A stretch of 64,000 bases of DNA from Rhizophagus clarus (taxonomy: Eukaryota > Glomeromycota > Glomeromycetes > Glomerales > Glomeraceae), in NCBI GenBank assembly GCA_015698045.1, contig BLAL01000285.1, forward strand, positions 3,908,001-3,972,000, in the 5' to 3' direction. The notes under the pieces are model-generated. The model made no database searches. It was not told the origin of the DNA and saw nothing but the letters and a program-made list of their open reading frames with translations. Shown here piece after piece: positions 48,501-60,690 of the stretch. The translations under genes and the position numbers were made by a program. Position 1 is the first letter of the stretch, and each line of letters starts with the position of its first letter.

Positions 48501-49162
48501 TCTTTATTAATAAACCATATATTATTATTATCAATAACCACTCCTCTTACATAAGATGATACTTTATAAGACGAAGTTAAGTTAAGTTCATTAAGAGAAT
48601 AAACTGATATTCTAGAATCATTGACAAGACGGACATCTTTGTTGAAATAAATCCATCTCGGCTTATGGTGTAATTCAAGTATTTGAACTTTATTTATATC
48701 CATTGAAACGATTATTAGTATAGAATTATATGAATAACAAACAGTTCCATAATCATTTACTTTAATAAAATCTATCTTGTCTGTTAATAAATTAGTTGAA
48801 ACTTCCGCCGATAATTTATCTATTTCTTCTTTTGACAATTCGTAAGCTTTTCCTTGAAGACATAGTTTAGAATCTTTTGTAATCCATCTTTCAATTGAGT
48901 TATCATCTCCGTTAAATGTTACAACGTATGTACTGTTAGGAGATAAAGAATTAACTTTTTCTCGAGGAGATAGCTTTGGATCTTTTACAATCCACCTTTC
49001 AATTGAATTATCATCTTCGCTATATGTGACTATACATTTACCGTTAGGAGATAAAGATACTAATGATATTTGTTTTCCTTTATGTGCGTCGCTTGGGTTG
49101 CGTTCATTATCATCATATTTACTATCATTGTATTTATTATCTATTTGAATAATTTCATCCAT
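45531..49162 (-). CDS. WD40-like/ion-transport channel protein, intact left-arm copy
   Basis: Four minus-strand exons: 46588-49162, 46070-46519, 45741-45999 and 45531-45672; 3426 bases, 1141 residues. The N-terminal half has beta-propeller-like repeats ending in ERW (SPNGKCIVTYSEDDNSIERW and a second copy SPNSTYVVTFNGDDNSIERW). The C-terminal third (from about residue 690) has hydrophobic helices including YYFPIWLIFTVFLVCFTL, SLSCLLLDLKFLLFFRVF, ARRIFYFLFVLALIIAS and the pore-side segment LVVIYLMNLFIGLLNMAIGE, matching the last helix of TRP-type ion-transport domains. A cytosolic coiled tail follows. A cation channel in a cell membrane is the likely role; the ion and stimulus are unknown. Confidence 0.85.
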
Positions 49163-50445
49163 GAAAAACTAATATTTTAGCAATTTATTATAAACAAATG
49201 TGAAGGAATTATTCAAAAAAATTCGCAAGAATAAATAACGAAAACTCATCCATTTTTAGAAGTCATTCAAATTTACTATTTTTGGTCGATATAATGATCT
49301 TACATGATTGTATTTAATCTTTTTGTATTAGAGTTCATTCGGCGCAAAAAAAAAATATGCAAAATTGTGCGGCACAATTTTTCATTACATGAAATCATGT
49401 GAAAATTTTTTTAATCCGAAAATTAAATGGTAAAATGCATCTTCAGTATAACTGATAACGAGATTACGCCACAATTATGCCGCAATATTAAATATCTTAA
49501 TTATTATCAGTACGTAAGCGAAGATGTTATTTATACAAAAGAGTATATGTAAATGATGGGCTTGACCAAAAACTGATTTTTATGCAAAATGCCATAATGA
49601 AAAAAAGTAATTCAATGAGTTGTAGCATTATTGTTTTACAAATTTTATAATGCATTTTTTAGTTCTCCACTGATAAATTCCGCATACTTACATAATAGAA
49701 ATTTCAGGTTACACGGTTTGTTCAAATTTACCCCAGTAGGCCAGTACCAGTGTACCACCACAAAAGATTTCTTTCCACGTGATTTTTGGCCGGCATTATG
49801 GTATTGTTATTGCCAATTTTATTATAGAATTTAGTTATTTATATTTTATTTTTATTTTAAGTATTATTTTATTAGTATTTTATAATTTGAAGCTATATAA
49901 GGATGAACTCTAGTGAATTTTCGAAGGGTAGTTCAGTTGTTTATTAGCTTTGTCTTTTATAGATAGTAAAAGAATCGATATTACAGACGCCCTCCAGGTT
50001 TTCCGTTTAGAAATCTACATTGCAGTTGACAATTGACATTTATATCCGTAAAAATTATCTTAATGCCTTAGGATTCACCGGTTTGATAGGTAACAGTATC
50101 TGCTTCTTCTTTCTTTTATGTGTATAAGCACTAATTACCCTGTAAAAATACACCTCAGTATTATTTTATAATAAATTTTTTGATTGTAAAAAGAAAAAAT
50201 TTTTGATACGTACCAAAAAAAAGATTACAATAATTTTTTAAAATGAATTAAAAAATTTAAATTTGCTTTTTTTATATAAAGATTTTCAATTTAAATAAAA
50301 AAAAAATGATAACAGATAAACATATTAAAATGATAAAATAAATTTATAAGCTTAAACTGTAAATTAGAGCATTTTATTTTGACAAGAATTACACTCACGC
50401 CTTTTAATAATGGCAAAAAAAAATAGTTTGCATCTAAGAATCCCT
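49163..50445. other. Arm spacer
   Basis: Upstream side of the channel gene and 3' side of the 107-residue gene. A 67-residue frame at 49631-49834 has a mirror copy but no splice or family support. A TTTTTTAT-type tract occurs near 50160-50310. Mirrored at 51390-52671. Confidence 0.45.
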
Positions 50446-50837
50446 TCATGCTACTATTCCTGAACAGAATCTTCTAATATAACATCTAACAGATTGTTCT
50501 TTTGAATAATGACAATAAGTATATGGTCTAACTAAACCTACCGCTTCATCATATAAGATCATATATCGACATTTCCATCCTATTTTTTGATCAGCAGTAG
50601 CTTCTTCATAAGTTGGAAGACCTATGAAAGATTTCTATATTAAAATCATGATCTACATGTAAAATTATTGTTATATTATGAAATCATACCTGAATTACTA
50701 ATGATTCTCTCATGATTAAACATATTATTCTGTTCAGTTGTAATGGTTTCTTCATGATTATTCTGTTCAGAAGTAATGATTTCCTCTTGATTAGGTATAT
50801 CATCCTCATGAATAGTCGTATCCTGAGTGAAATTCAT
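50446..50837 (-). CDS. 107-residue protein, left-arm copy
   Basis: Two minus-strand exons, 50690-50837 and 50446-50621, 324 bases, 107 residues. The N-terminal half is acidic and Asn-rich with repeats of the form ITSEQNNHEE and ITTEQNN. The C-terminal half starts LPTYEEATA and is rich in Cys, Tyr and His (YMILYDEAVGLVRPYTYC, VRCHIRRFCSG). I do not recognise the family. A PTYEEA motif resembles WW-domain or adaptor-binding PY-type motifs. The intact mirror copy with mostly conservative or silent differences suggests that both may be expressed. Confidence 0.6.
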
Positions 50838-50997
50838 AACTAAAAAGATTTTCCAAGAATTAGTGAAAACGTTACCAAATGTTATCCGGTTATGTTATTC
50901 ATCTAATCATTACTCGGGACCTTAAGGATTAGATGAATAACATAACCAGACAACATTTGGTAACATTTTCACTAACTCTTGGAAAATCTTTTTAGTT
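50838..50997. promoter_or_regulatory. Palindrome centre and shared divergent upstream region
   Basis: The two copies of the 107-residue gene start only 160 bases apart, back to back, across the palindrome centre. The unpaired spacer is 50909-50926 (ATTACTCGGGACCTTAAG). Any promoter must lie here or in the arms' inner 70 bases, so one bidirectional promoter could drive both. Confidence 0.6.
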
Positions 50998-51389
50998 ATG
51001 AATTTCACTCAGGATACGACTATTCATGAGGATGATATACCTAATCAAGAGGAAATCATCACTTCTGAACAGAATAATCACGAAGAAACCATTACAACTG
51101 AACAGAATAATATGTTTAATCATGAGGGAATCATTAGTAATTCAGGTATGATTTCATAATATAACGATAATTTTACATGTAGATCATGATTTTAATATAG
51201 AAATCTTTCATAGGTCTTCCAACTTATGAAGAAGCTACTGCTGGTCAAAAAATAGGATGGAAATGTCGATATATGATCTTATATGATGAAGCGGTAGGTT
51301 TAGTTAGACCATATACTTATTGTCATTATTCAAAAGAACAATCTGTTAGATGTCATATTAGAAGATTCTGTTCAGGAATAGTAGCATGA
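50998..51389 (+). CDS. 107-residue protein, right-arm copy
   Basis: Two exons, 50998-51145 and 51214-51389, 107 residues. Mirror of 50446-50837 with the same splice sites. Compared with the left copy there are a handful of transitions, including one giving Gly instead of Asp in the ATAGQK segment and one giving EG rather than ER in the first exon. Features are as for the left copy: acidic N-terminus and Cys/His/Tyr-rich C-terminus. Function is unknown. Confidence 0.6.
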
Positions 51390-52671
51390 AGGGATTCTTA
51401 GATGCAAACTATTTTTTTTTACCATTATTAAAAGGCGTGAGTGTAATTCTTGTCAAAATAAAATGCTCTAATTTACAGTTTAAGCTTATAAATTTATTTT
51501 ATCATTTTAATATGTTTATCTATTATCATTTTTTTTTATTTAAATTGAAAATCTTTATATAAAAAAGCAAATTTAAATTTTTTAATTCATTTTAAAAAAT
51601 TATTGTAATCTTTTTTTTGGTACGTATCAAAAATTTTTTCTTTTTACAATCAAAAAATTTATTATAAAATAATACTGAGGTGTATTTTTACAGGGTAATT
51701 AGTGCTTATACACATAAAAGAAAAGAAGAAGCAGATACTGTTACCTATCAAACCGGTGAATCCTAAGGCATTAAGATAATTTTTACGGATATAAATGTCA
51801 ATTGTCAACTGCAATGTAGATTTCTAAACAGAAAACCTGGAGGGCGTCTGTAATATCGATTCTTTTACTATCTATAAAAGACAAAGCTAATAAACAACTG
51901 AACTACCCTTCGAAAATTCACTAGAGTTCATCCTTATATAGCTTCAAATTATAAAATACTAATAAAATAATACTTAAAATAAAAATAAAATATAAATAAC
52001 TAAATTCTATAATAAAATTGGCAATAACAATACCATAATGCCGGCCAAAAATCACGTGGAAAGAAATCTTTTGTGGTGGTACACTGGTACTGGCCTACTG
52101 GGGTAAATTTGAACAAACCGTGTAACCTGAAATTTCTATTATGTAAGTATGCGGAATTTATCAGTGGAGAACTAAAAAATGCATTATAAAATTTGTAAAA
52201 CAATAATGCTACAACTCATTGAATTACTTTTTTTCATTATGGCATTTTGCATAAAAATCAGTTTTTGGTCAAGCCCATCATTTACATATACTCTTTTGTA
52301 TAAATAACATCTTCGCTTACGTACTGATAATAATTAAGATATTTAATATTGCGGCATAATTGTGGCGTAATCTCGTTATCAGTTATACTGAAGATGCATT
52401 TTACCATTTAATTTTCGGATTAAAAAAATTTTCACATGATTTCATGTAATGAAAAATTGTGCCGCACAATTTTGCATATTTTTTTTTTGCGCCGAATGAA
52501 CTCTAATACAAAAAGATTAAATACAATCATGTAAGATCATTATATCGACCAAAAATAGTAAATTTGAATGACTTCTAAAAATGGATGAGTTTTCGTTATT
52601 TATTCTTGCGAATTTTTTTGAATAATTCCTTCACATTTGTTTATAATAAATTGCTAAAATATTAGTTTTTC
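51390..52671. other. Arm spacer, mirror of 49163-50445
   Basis: No gene is supported. It differs from the left arm by a few bases, for example one extra A in a run near 51720. Confidence 0.45.
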
Positions 52672-55600
52672 ATGGATGAAATTATTCAAATAGATAATAA
52701 ATACAATGATAGTAAATATGATGATAATGAACGCAACCCAAGCGACGCACATAAAGGAAAACAAATATCATTAGTATCTTTATCTCCTAACGGTAAATGT
52801 ATAGTCACATATAGCGAAGATGATAATTCAATTGAAAGGTGGATTGTAAAAGATCCAAAGCTATCTCCTCGAGAAAAAGTTAATTCTTTATCTCCTAACA
52901 GTACATACGTTGTAACATTTAACGGAGATGATAACTCAATTGAAAGATGAATTACAAAAGATTCTAAACTATGTCTTCAAGGAAAAGCTTACGAATTGTC
53001 AAAAGAAGAAATAGATAAATTATCGGCGGAAGTTTCAACTAATTTATTAACAGACAAGATAGATTTTATTAAAGTAAATGATTATGGAACTGTTTGTTAT
53101 TCATATAATTCTATACTAATAATCGTTTCAATGGATATAAATAAAGTTCAAATACTTGAATTACACCATAAGCCGAGATGGATTTATTTCAACAAAGATG
53201 TCCGTCTTGTCAATGATTCTAGAATATCAGTTTATTCTCTTAATGAACTTAACTTAACTTCGTCTTATAAAGTATCATCTTATGTAAGAGGAGTGGTTAT
53301 TGATAATAATAATATATGGTTTATTAATAAAGATTGTTTGTATCAATGGGAATTAAAATCACTTCAATTGAAATTTATTTATTCGCTTAAGTCTAAATAT
53401 CATAAATATGATGCTTATGCTTTTCGTACAGTAATATCTAAAGAAAATTTAATCGTGGTTAAATGTTGGAGTTTTATTGAAATTTTTTTAGTAGGAGTAC
53501 ATTTTCCAATTATGAATATTGAAGTAACAGATACCGTAAATGTGGTATTGCTGTGTGAAGCGCAATATAATTATCTTCTGGTTTTTGATACACCTCAGAA
53601 ATACATAAAACAAAATATAATCTTATATTATATAAATGATATCGACAAACAACCCGTGGATGCATCAAAGATTTTTAATGATAAACTTAATGATGAAAAT
53701 CCCGAGAATAACGAGAATAAGTTTATCCTTTATGAGTATAATTCAGAATCAAAAGAAGCATTTGGATTATTTAATGGAAAAATTTTATGCATTAATTTAT
53801 CAGATTTCAATTGGCACGATTTTTTCGTATCTAATCATAAAGATAGTGATGAAAACGTTGGTGGTTGGAATACCTATTTGTGTCAAACTTTTAAGAATTA
53901 TTGTATTGATACTTTGATTTCTCCTGATATGGAGAATATTAGATCTTTAATTATTAAATATACAAATAAATATAATAATGATGATGCTTATACAGATTAT
54001 CAAACACAACATGAATCTAAAGAAATAAAATTCAAAAATCAAGAATATGAATGGGAAATAGATGTTGAAAATCGTAAGCTCTTAGTTTATTCAGATAATA
54101 AACAAATGTGTTCGAGTGATTTAAGTTATTTTGGTCATTTAAATCAACAGTATGGTCTTCTCTGGAAAATTCTTGATAATAATGCAATTGCATTATTATC
54201 ATATGGTCACTTTTTAGTAATATATGAATATGATGTCAATAATAATAGTATTAGCACGCCATACAGTTTAAGCACCGATAATCATCTTGAAAAATTAAAA
54301 GACAAAGATTTTTCTGGAACTAAATTACCAAATCCAATTACAAATACAAGGAATCCAATTTTAGATAGCGAGAATATAAATAAACTATTTATCATAGAAA
54401 GTACCATTAATTACGACTTAAGTCTTGCAAAATATGGACGAACTTTACTAGAAAGTTTATTAAAGTTGACTGAACCAGAGTTAACTCGTTCTATAGAATT
54501 GCTTTATAATAAATGCACAACGCTCGTTAAAGAAGATCCGAAGAGAAATCTGAAATTTCTCAGTATTATAACATCATCTATGAATGGTTTATACAAAAAA
54601 TATCCTGATTATATAACAAAATTTAACTCTGAAATGTTTATGTTTTTAGACCCTAAAGATGAAACAATTCTTTATAGTGATAATTGTTCTTCACATTTAG
54701 ATACTTTTACCAATGAAGTAGATGTTAGTAAAATGCACAAATATGAAAAGATTTTAATTTTTTTGAAAAATTTATGCAAAATTATAATACTACCAATTGT
54801 TATTTATGAGTTTATAATATTTATAAAAAATGAAATAATATCCCACAAAAGTAGACAACAAATTATACTTATTGTGCCCTATATAAATTATTCTTGTTAT
54901 CCTTTAGAATATAATAGTTGGTGGAGCGAAATATTTTGGCCTAAATCGAGTATTTTTATTGATACCTGCAAAAAAGAATTTTACACAAATTGGAATGGTG
55001 AAGCAGTTATTAATTTTAAATGGAAAAAATTTGGAAGGAAATATTATTTTCCTATTTGGTTAATATTTACAGTTTTTCTCGTGTGTTTTACACTTGCTTC
55101 TTATCCTACAAGTTCTATAACACAAGAAAATCGTGTTAAGCTTTATCAAACTTCAATTGCTTTTGGATTTTTTCATATTATATTTGAATTAAGACAATTT
55201 ATCTGGAACCCAAAAAAATATATTTTAAGCATTTGGAATTTTTTTGGTAAGAATATTTTAAATTTATTTTGAAACTATCTTAACTTGAATTGACTTTTTA
55301 TATTCTAAAAACAGATTTAAGTGCATATTTTCCTGCGACTATTGCATCGATCTATTGGATTAAATATAGTAGTATACCAGAATGGGCCCTATCACTTTCA
55401 TGTTTATTGTTAGATTTAAAATTTTTACTTTTCTTTAGAGTATTTGAATCATTTGGTGTTTATTTTGCAATAATATTTGGAGTAGCTAGACGCATTTTTT
55501 ATTTTTTATTCGTATTAGCATTGATTATTGCAAGTTTTGCACATGCTTTGTTTTTACTTTTACATCCACAAAATCTTATAGATTCATTTAAAACACCAAA

Positions 55601-56303
55601 TCTAAGTGATCCAAATAATCCTTGGGCTCTTTCTAATACTTATAACCAAACTGATGAAAATGGGAATGTCTTAAATGAAACTCTTATTCAAGTGCCTACT
55701 GAAAGTACCAATTTATTTTATTCATATCCCTCTTCTCTTCTTGCAACATATTTATTCCTAACAGGTAACAAGTGACAATATTAATAAACATTTACTATAA
55801 AAACAATTTATATTAACTTATAATCTAATTTTAGGAAATCAAAATTCAATATCACCTTGGACACCAACATCAACAGCCGAAAATGCAATATTATACATTT
55901 TACTGGTTGTATTCACATTTTTAGTTGTTATATATTTAATGAATTTATTTATTGGTTTACTTAATATGGCAATTGGTGAAAATAATGATAGAGCCTCATA
56001 TTTAGTACAAAAAGCAGAAGTTATAGCAGAAATTGAACTTTTTTATTTATTGCCTCATCAAAGGCGTTGGAGATCATGGTTTCCTGAAGTAATGTAAGTG
56101 TTTTTTTTAAAAAAAATAAAAATAATAAATAATAATATATTAAATATTTTGATGTTTTTAGATATTATCATGCAGAAATAGAAAAAGCTCAGGTATATAT
56201 TAAAGAAGCAATTAATAAAGGTGAATGGAAAATGGAAGATTGGCCTGAAATGAAATATAAAATTTTAAAGCTACTTCGCATTGAAGATATTATTAAAAAT
56301 TAA
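52672..56303 (+). pseudogene. WD40-like/ion-transport channel, right-arm copy with early stop
   Basis: Exons 52672-55246, 55315-55764, 55835-56093 and 56162-56303, same structure as the left-arm gene. A TGA at 52948-52950 replaces the Trp codon of the second ERW repeat at about residue 93, so full-length product would need readthrough or restart at the Met near 52996, which would lose the first propeller repeats. Apart from an Arg-to-Gln change around 53597, the rest appears identical at protein level. Either it is newly inactivated or it makes a shorter channel of about 1030 residues from the internal start. Confidence 0.8.
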
Positions 56304-58041
56304 ATGTTTAGATTTTTAAATTTACTTTATTATATAAAATTTAAATGTATTTTTTTTGAGTGCTCAAAATCACCTGGTCACGTGATATATGTCTTTAAAT
56401 AATAACTGATATATACTAATAAAATAAAACATAACTGAAATAAATTCTATCTAATAAAATAAATTATAAAAAAGTTATATATTAACAGTAGTTGGTGTAT
56501 CAATAAAAATTTTAAATTTTTATATCTTCATCTATTTAAATCTTCGTTGGCTTTTTTACTTTCATACTTTTTATTTAAAATGTCTATTTTAATTCTGCAA
56601 TAATTGCACAATTGGTGATAATGCGCATAAAATAATTGACGTATAATGATACTGGGCATTCTCTGCAAGGAGTTTTTATTTTAAGTAATTTAGTTTCAAG
56701 CCTACAGTTATCACATATATTTCCTTTTCGAGTTTTATTATTTTGAGACATAGCCGATTGTTATTAAATTTAAACTTGAAGTTTGGGATTTATCGTTATG
56801 GCATTTATAAAAAATTGACAATGCAGTTGCTCTATTGTAAGTTTGGGCTTTTGTGCATTATCCAGACAAATAATAATAATAAGATACTGTGAAATTTCGT
56901 TAATTGTGAACCCCAACATTAAATAGAAATTAAATTTTAAATGCTGAAGATAATTTAAATAGTGTAATTAAATGGATTTCTTATTTATACAATGTATTGA
57001 TAACAGTACAATATGATATCATAAAATCATTTTAAAACAATACAATATGGAATAATGATTCTGGATTTTTGTTTTTTTTACCTAATCTGTTTGTGGTCGT
57101 TATTTTTAGACGTGCGCTTTTTTTGGAATTGTGCCTTTCACATGTGGTATCGGCCCATGTATTCATTAATTTTCTGTTATAGAGTATTAATATGAAATTA
57201 TGGATTATTTTGTATTAAAGTTTGACTATTCCCTGATGAAATATAGTTTCAGTTAATTATTATTAAGCTTTCATTTTTAATTTGTATAGCGCTATGTGTT
57301 GCGATCGTCTAAGTTAAACTTTCGCAGAAGCTTTGAAAATTGATAGATGGCAAATAGCAATCGGGTAAACCAAAAATGGATGATATTCTGATTTTCCATC
57401 GATAACTATAAACATTAGCGTTAGTTATTTAGAAGTTGTTACAAGAAAATTGCAAACCAAATATACATTGAGTTTTTTTTCTGGCCAATTTCTCTCAAGT
57501 TTTTTTAGCAAATTATTTTAATATTATCTTTCATGTCAAGAAACTCAAATAAGTTAAGCGGTCAGATTGTACCAAAGTACAAGGTACCAGTGTTTCAAAA
57601 CCCAAGATAATTAAGGTAACTTAATTAATTCATCGATCTGTGATGAGGGATACATTGTCCCAATCTTTAATAATTTCTAATTATTCAGTGCGAAGCGTTG
57701 GACACTATTGAAGCGTACTAGTTTAACCTGTCCATACGATCACATGATACCCCTGCACTTCCTTTTTGTGATTATATAATGTTAGATCTAAAAATAACCT
57801 CATTTTTCACGTGATTAATAAAGCTACAGTTTGCGTTCTCTGGTTTAATAAACTGAAACCAGGCTATGGAACAGGATAAAAATGTAAAATATAATATATA
57901 GTATAAAATTTTAGTAATGTGTAATGACGTATTTCAAATATTATTTAATGTTAAATTGTGTTAATTATTGTTAACATTAAGTTGCATTTCTTCATCATTA
58001 AGTCAATTTGATTCACATTATCAATATAGTATCTTAATAGC
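56304..58041. other. Arm spacer, mirror of 43793-45530
   Basis: Contains the mirror of the 55-residue Cys-motif frame (minus strand, 56584-56751) and otherwise AT-rich sequence without support for a gene. Confidence 0.45.
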
Positions 58042-59566
58042 ACAATCCTGAATTATATAAGACAATTCAAGAAATCACACAAGAGTATTTATGAATACAA
58101 CAATTAAAATTAGATACTCAATTCAGTCAAACATTAGACACATTATTGAATAATTTATAAGATATCATCCCACCTTCAACTTCAGAACTAATTAATATAC
58201 AGCTTACTTCTTTACGAATCAATCCACCAATTCTTTCACAATGCTCTGCTCTTAATCTTCCTAATGATCAACTACATGTACTTTCTGCTATTAAAAACAT
58301 TCTAGGTCCTAAAACACAAAGAAATAAATACCCATACTTTTTTATTATAGGACCTGGTGGAACAGGAAAATCTTTTATTATTAATTTAATTGTTAATGAT
58401 CTTAAAAATAAAAGATCAAAATACTTATTATTAGCCCCAACTGGTGTGATGTCACAGAATATTGGAGGTCAGACAATCCATTCAGCATTGAGAATTCGTA
58501 AAATGCAAAATGGATTTCAAACCTTAGCATTTCATGATTATGAATTTTTCAAAAATTTGCAACAGATTGACACTTTAATCATAGATGAAATTTCAATGGT
58601 ATCTGCCGCACTTCTTAGTTTCATTTCAGAAATGTTTTCTGTTATATAACAAACAATAATTGCATTTGGAGGATTAAATGTAATTGTAGTTGGAGATTTG
58701 GCACAATTACCTCCAGTAACTGGATTGCCTGTATACAAGTTATCAGAATAGAAATTGTTCTATCCATTATTCTTGAAAGAGCCATAACGTCAAGGTCAAG
58801 ATCCACGATATTTCCATGCTTTACAAGAGATTAGAATAGGCAAAATGACTCTAAACACTTGGAATTTCTTATATCAAAAAGCTGCAGAGTTTGACCAGTA
58901 ATCACTTCACACAATACTTGATATAACAAATATTGTAGGATACAAAGAAATAGCAAACTGAATTAATAATATGATTTGCAACATGCTTCCAATTAACCAA
59001 AATAAGTTTTTAATTAATTCCGCAGTTGACTTAATGGTGAATCATATAGTCCTGACGAATCAGAAAAATTATTTAAAAGCAAAACCAATTATCCTAATTA
59101 TGTATGTTTACAACAAGGAATTCGAGTAATGTACCTCAAAAATGATTTAGCAAAACATAAAATTTGTAATGGTACAATAGGTATAATAACTGATGTTGGC
59201 TTGGAAAAATTAGAAGTTAGAGTAGCATTTAGTGTAGTAGGTGGTATTGTGGATATAATCATTAAAAGAGATACTGCAACATTTTTTGTTGATGGTAAAC
59301 CTTCAAGTAGATGCCAATTTCCTCTACAAAATTCATATGCTCTTATTGTTCACAAAACACAGGGTTTAACCTTATATAAAGTATTCTTATTCTTAAATAA
59401 TCAAATATTTTCAGCTGGTCAAGCATATGTCGCATTAAGTAGATGTCCAAACTGGTCAAATGTTTATATTGCAGCTTTAAATCCTTCTGCATTTATTACA
59501 GATCAATCAATGATTGAAGAATATGAGCGACTAGAACAAATAGCATCAATTCTGTTATCTTTGTAA
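58042..59566 (+). pseudogene. PIF1-type helicase, decayed (right arm and beyond)
   Basis: Plus-strand reading shows Walker A GPGGTGKSF (about 58351), motif LLAPTGVMSQNIGGQTIHSA, Walker B IIDEISMV, GDLAQLPPV, and after a frameshift near 59035 the segments LQQGIRVMYLKNDLAKHKICN, SYALIVHKTQGLTL and AYVALSRCPNWSNVYIAAL, the last being motif VI-like. Stops within the frame occur at about 58088, 58156, 58647 and 58748, several where Gln (CAA) is expected. PIF1-like genes of this sort occur in large numbers in AM fungal genomes, some from Helitrons. The last 520 bases lie outside the palindrome. Confidence 0.82.
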
Positions 59567-59930
59567 ATAAATTCAATTATTGTTTTAATAAAAATTGATA
59601 ATACCAAATTAAAACTAATATATAATTAATCCTCCATGTTATTTTTGTACCAAAATATATACAAATCCTATTTCTCAAAAAACCTTTTTTACAAAGGCTA
59701 AAATCGCTAAAAATACATAAAAAATTTTTTTCTGGAGTTGACCGAGTCACTCCCAGACCCTCTTCTTAGCCTTTTTTTTTTTATTATTTTTTATTTTTTA
59801 TTTTTTATTTTATTTATTTTATTTTTATTTTATTTTCTTTCATTTCACTTTTAATTTTATTATCATTATATCATATTTTAATTAAACAAATGATAATTGT
59901 CCATTAAATTATTGATAGATTATCAGCATT
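59567..59930. other. Post-helicase spacer with T/A tract
   Basis: A TTTTATTTT-type low-complexity tract at about 59770-59860, followed by AT-rich sequence. Confidence 0.5.
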
Positions 59931-59934
59931 ACTG

Positions 59935-60690
59935 ACAAGGTTGTCCAGGGACAGAGTCCCTGGTGTTAGACGCATTTCTAGTTTTAGACAATGCAGAAAT
60001 ACCAATTCTTTTCACTTATATTGATTGCCTCACTCATATTTTTTAATTTAAACAATCATATATATCTATGAACAGAATTTCACATCAGAAGCGAAATGTA
60101 AAAAATTATAAGCAATAAATGTATAAAATTATCAGTCATTGACATATAAAACAACCCTCCTAATGCAGCAACAACAATGCTTTTCACTCACTTAGATTGC
60201 CTCACTCTTTTTTTACTAATCTAAACGGTCGTCTGAATATAAAGCTAAAATTTCACATCAGAAACGAAATGTAAAAAATTCTAAGCAATAGATGTATAAA
60301 TAAAATATGTCATTCAAGTAAAAGACGACCTGTCTAATGCAGAAACACTAATGCTTTTCACTCACTTAGATTGCCTCACACTTTTTTTTTTTTAACCTAA
60401 ACGTTCATAAGAATCTAAGCCAAAAATTTCATGTCAGAAGCGAAATGTGAAAAATTCTAAGCAATAGATGTATAGAATAATCAGTCATTGACGTATTAAA
60501 TGACCCTCCTAATGCAGAACACCAATACTTTTCACTCACTTAGATTGCCTTACTCTTTTTTTTTAATCTAAACGTTCATCAGAATTTAAGCCAAGAATTC
60601 CATATCAGAAGCAAAATGTGAAAAATTCTAAGCAATAAATGTATAAAATAATCAGTCATTGACGTACAAAATGACTCTTCTAATGCAGTA
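59935..60690. repeat. Satellite of about 174 bases, four units
   Basis: Units start near 59990, 60163, 60341 and 60515 at an AATGCAG sequence, with a fifth start truncated at 60686. Each contains CTTTTCACTCACTTAGATTGCC, a T run, AACGTTCAT, TCAGAAGCGAAATGT, AAATTCTAAGCAAT and CAGTCATTGACGTA-like segments in the same order. The first unit is the most divergent. No coding potential is seen. Confidence 0.85.

Larger units (their letters stand above)
42789..50908. repeat. Left arm of giant palindrome
   Basis: About 8.12 kb whose reverse complement matches 50927-59045 almost base for base. Position x pairs with 101835-x near the centre, and with 101834-x farther out after a one-base indel. The arm begins exactly where the CACTGGTC element ends. 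Confidence 0.95.
50927..59045. repeat. Right arm of giant palindrome
   Basis: Reverse complement of 42789-50908. Differences noted are transitions plus single-base indels in homopolymers. They are dense near the centre (about nine in the first 330 bases) and sparse in the channel gene (two changes affecting residues in 2.6 kb). Confidence 0.95.

Noticed and set aside
49631..49834. 67-residue frame with a mirror copy at 52000-52203
   Set aside because: Duplication is explained by the palindrome; the frame shows no domain, splice site or codon signal.
42789..59045. Palindrome dismissed outright as an assembly error
   Set aside because: Not dismissed: the arms carry distinct transitions and one arm-specific stop. 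An artefact remains possible and is listed as a test rather than a conclusion.
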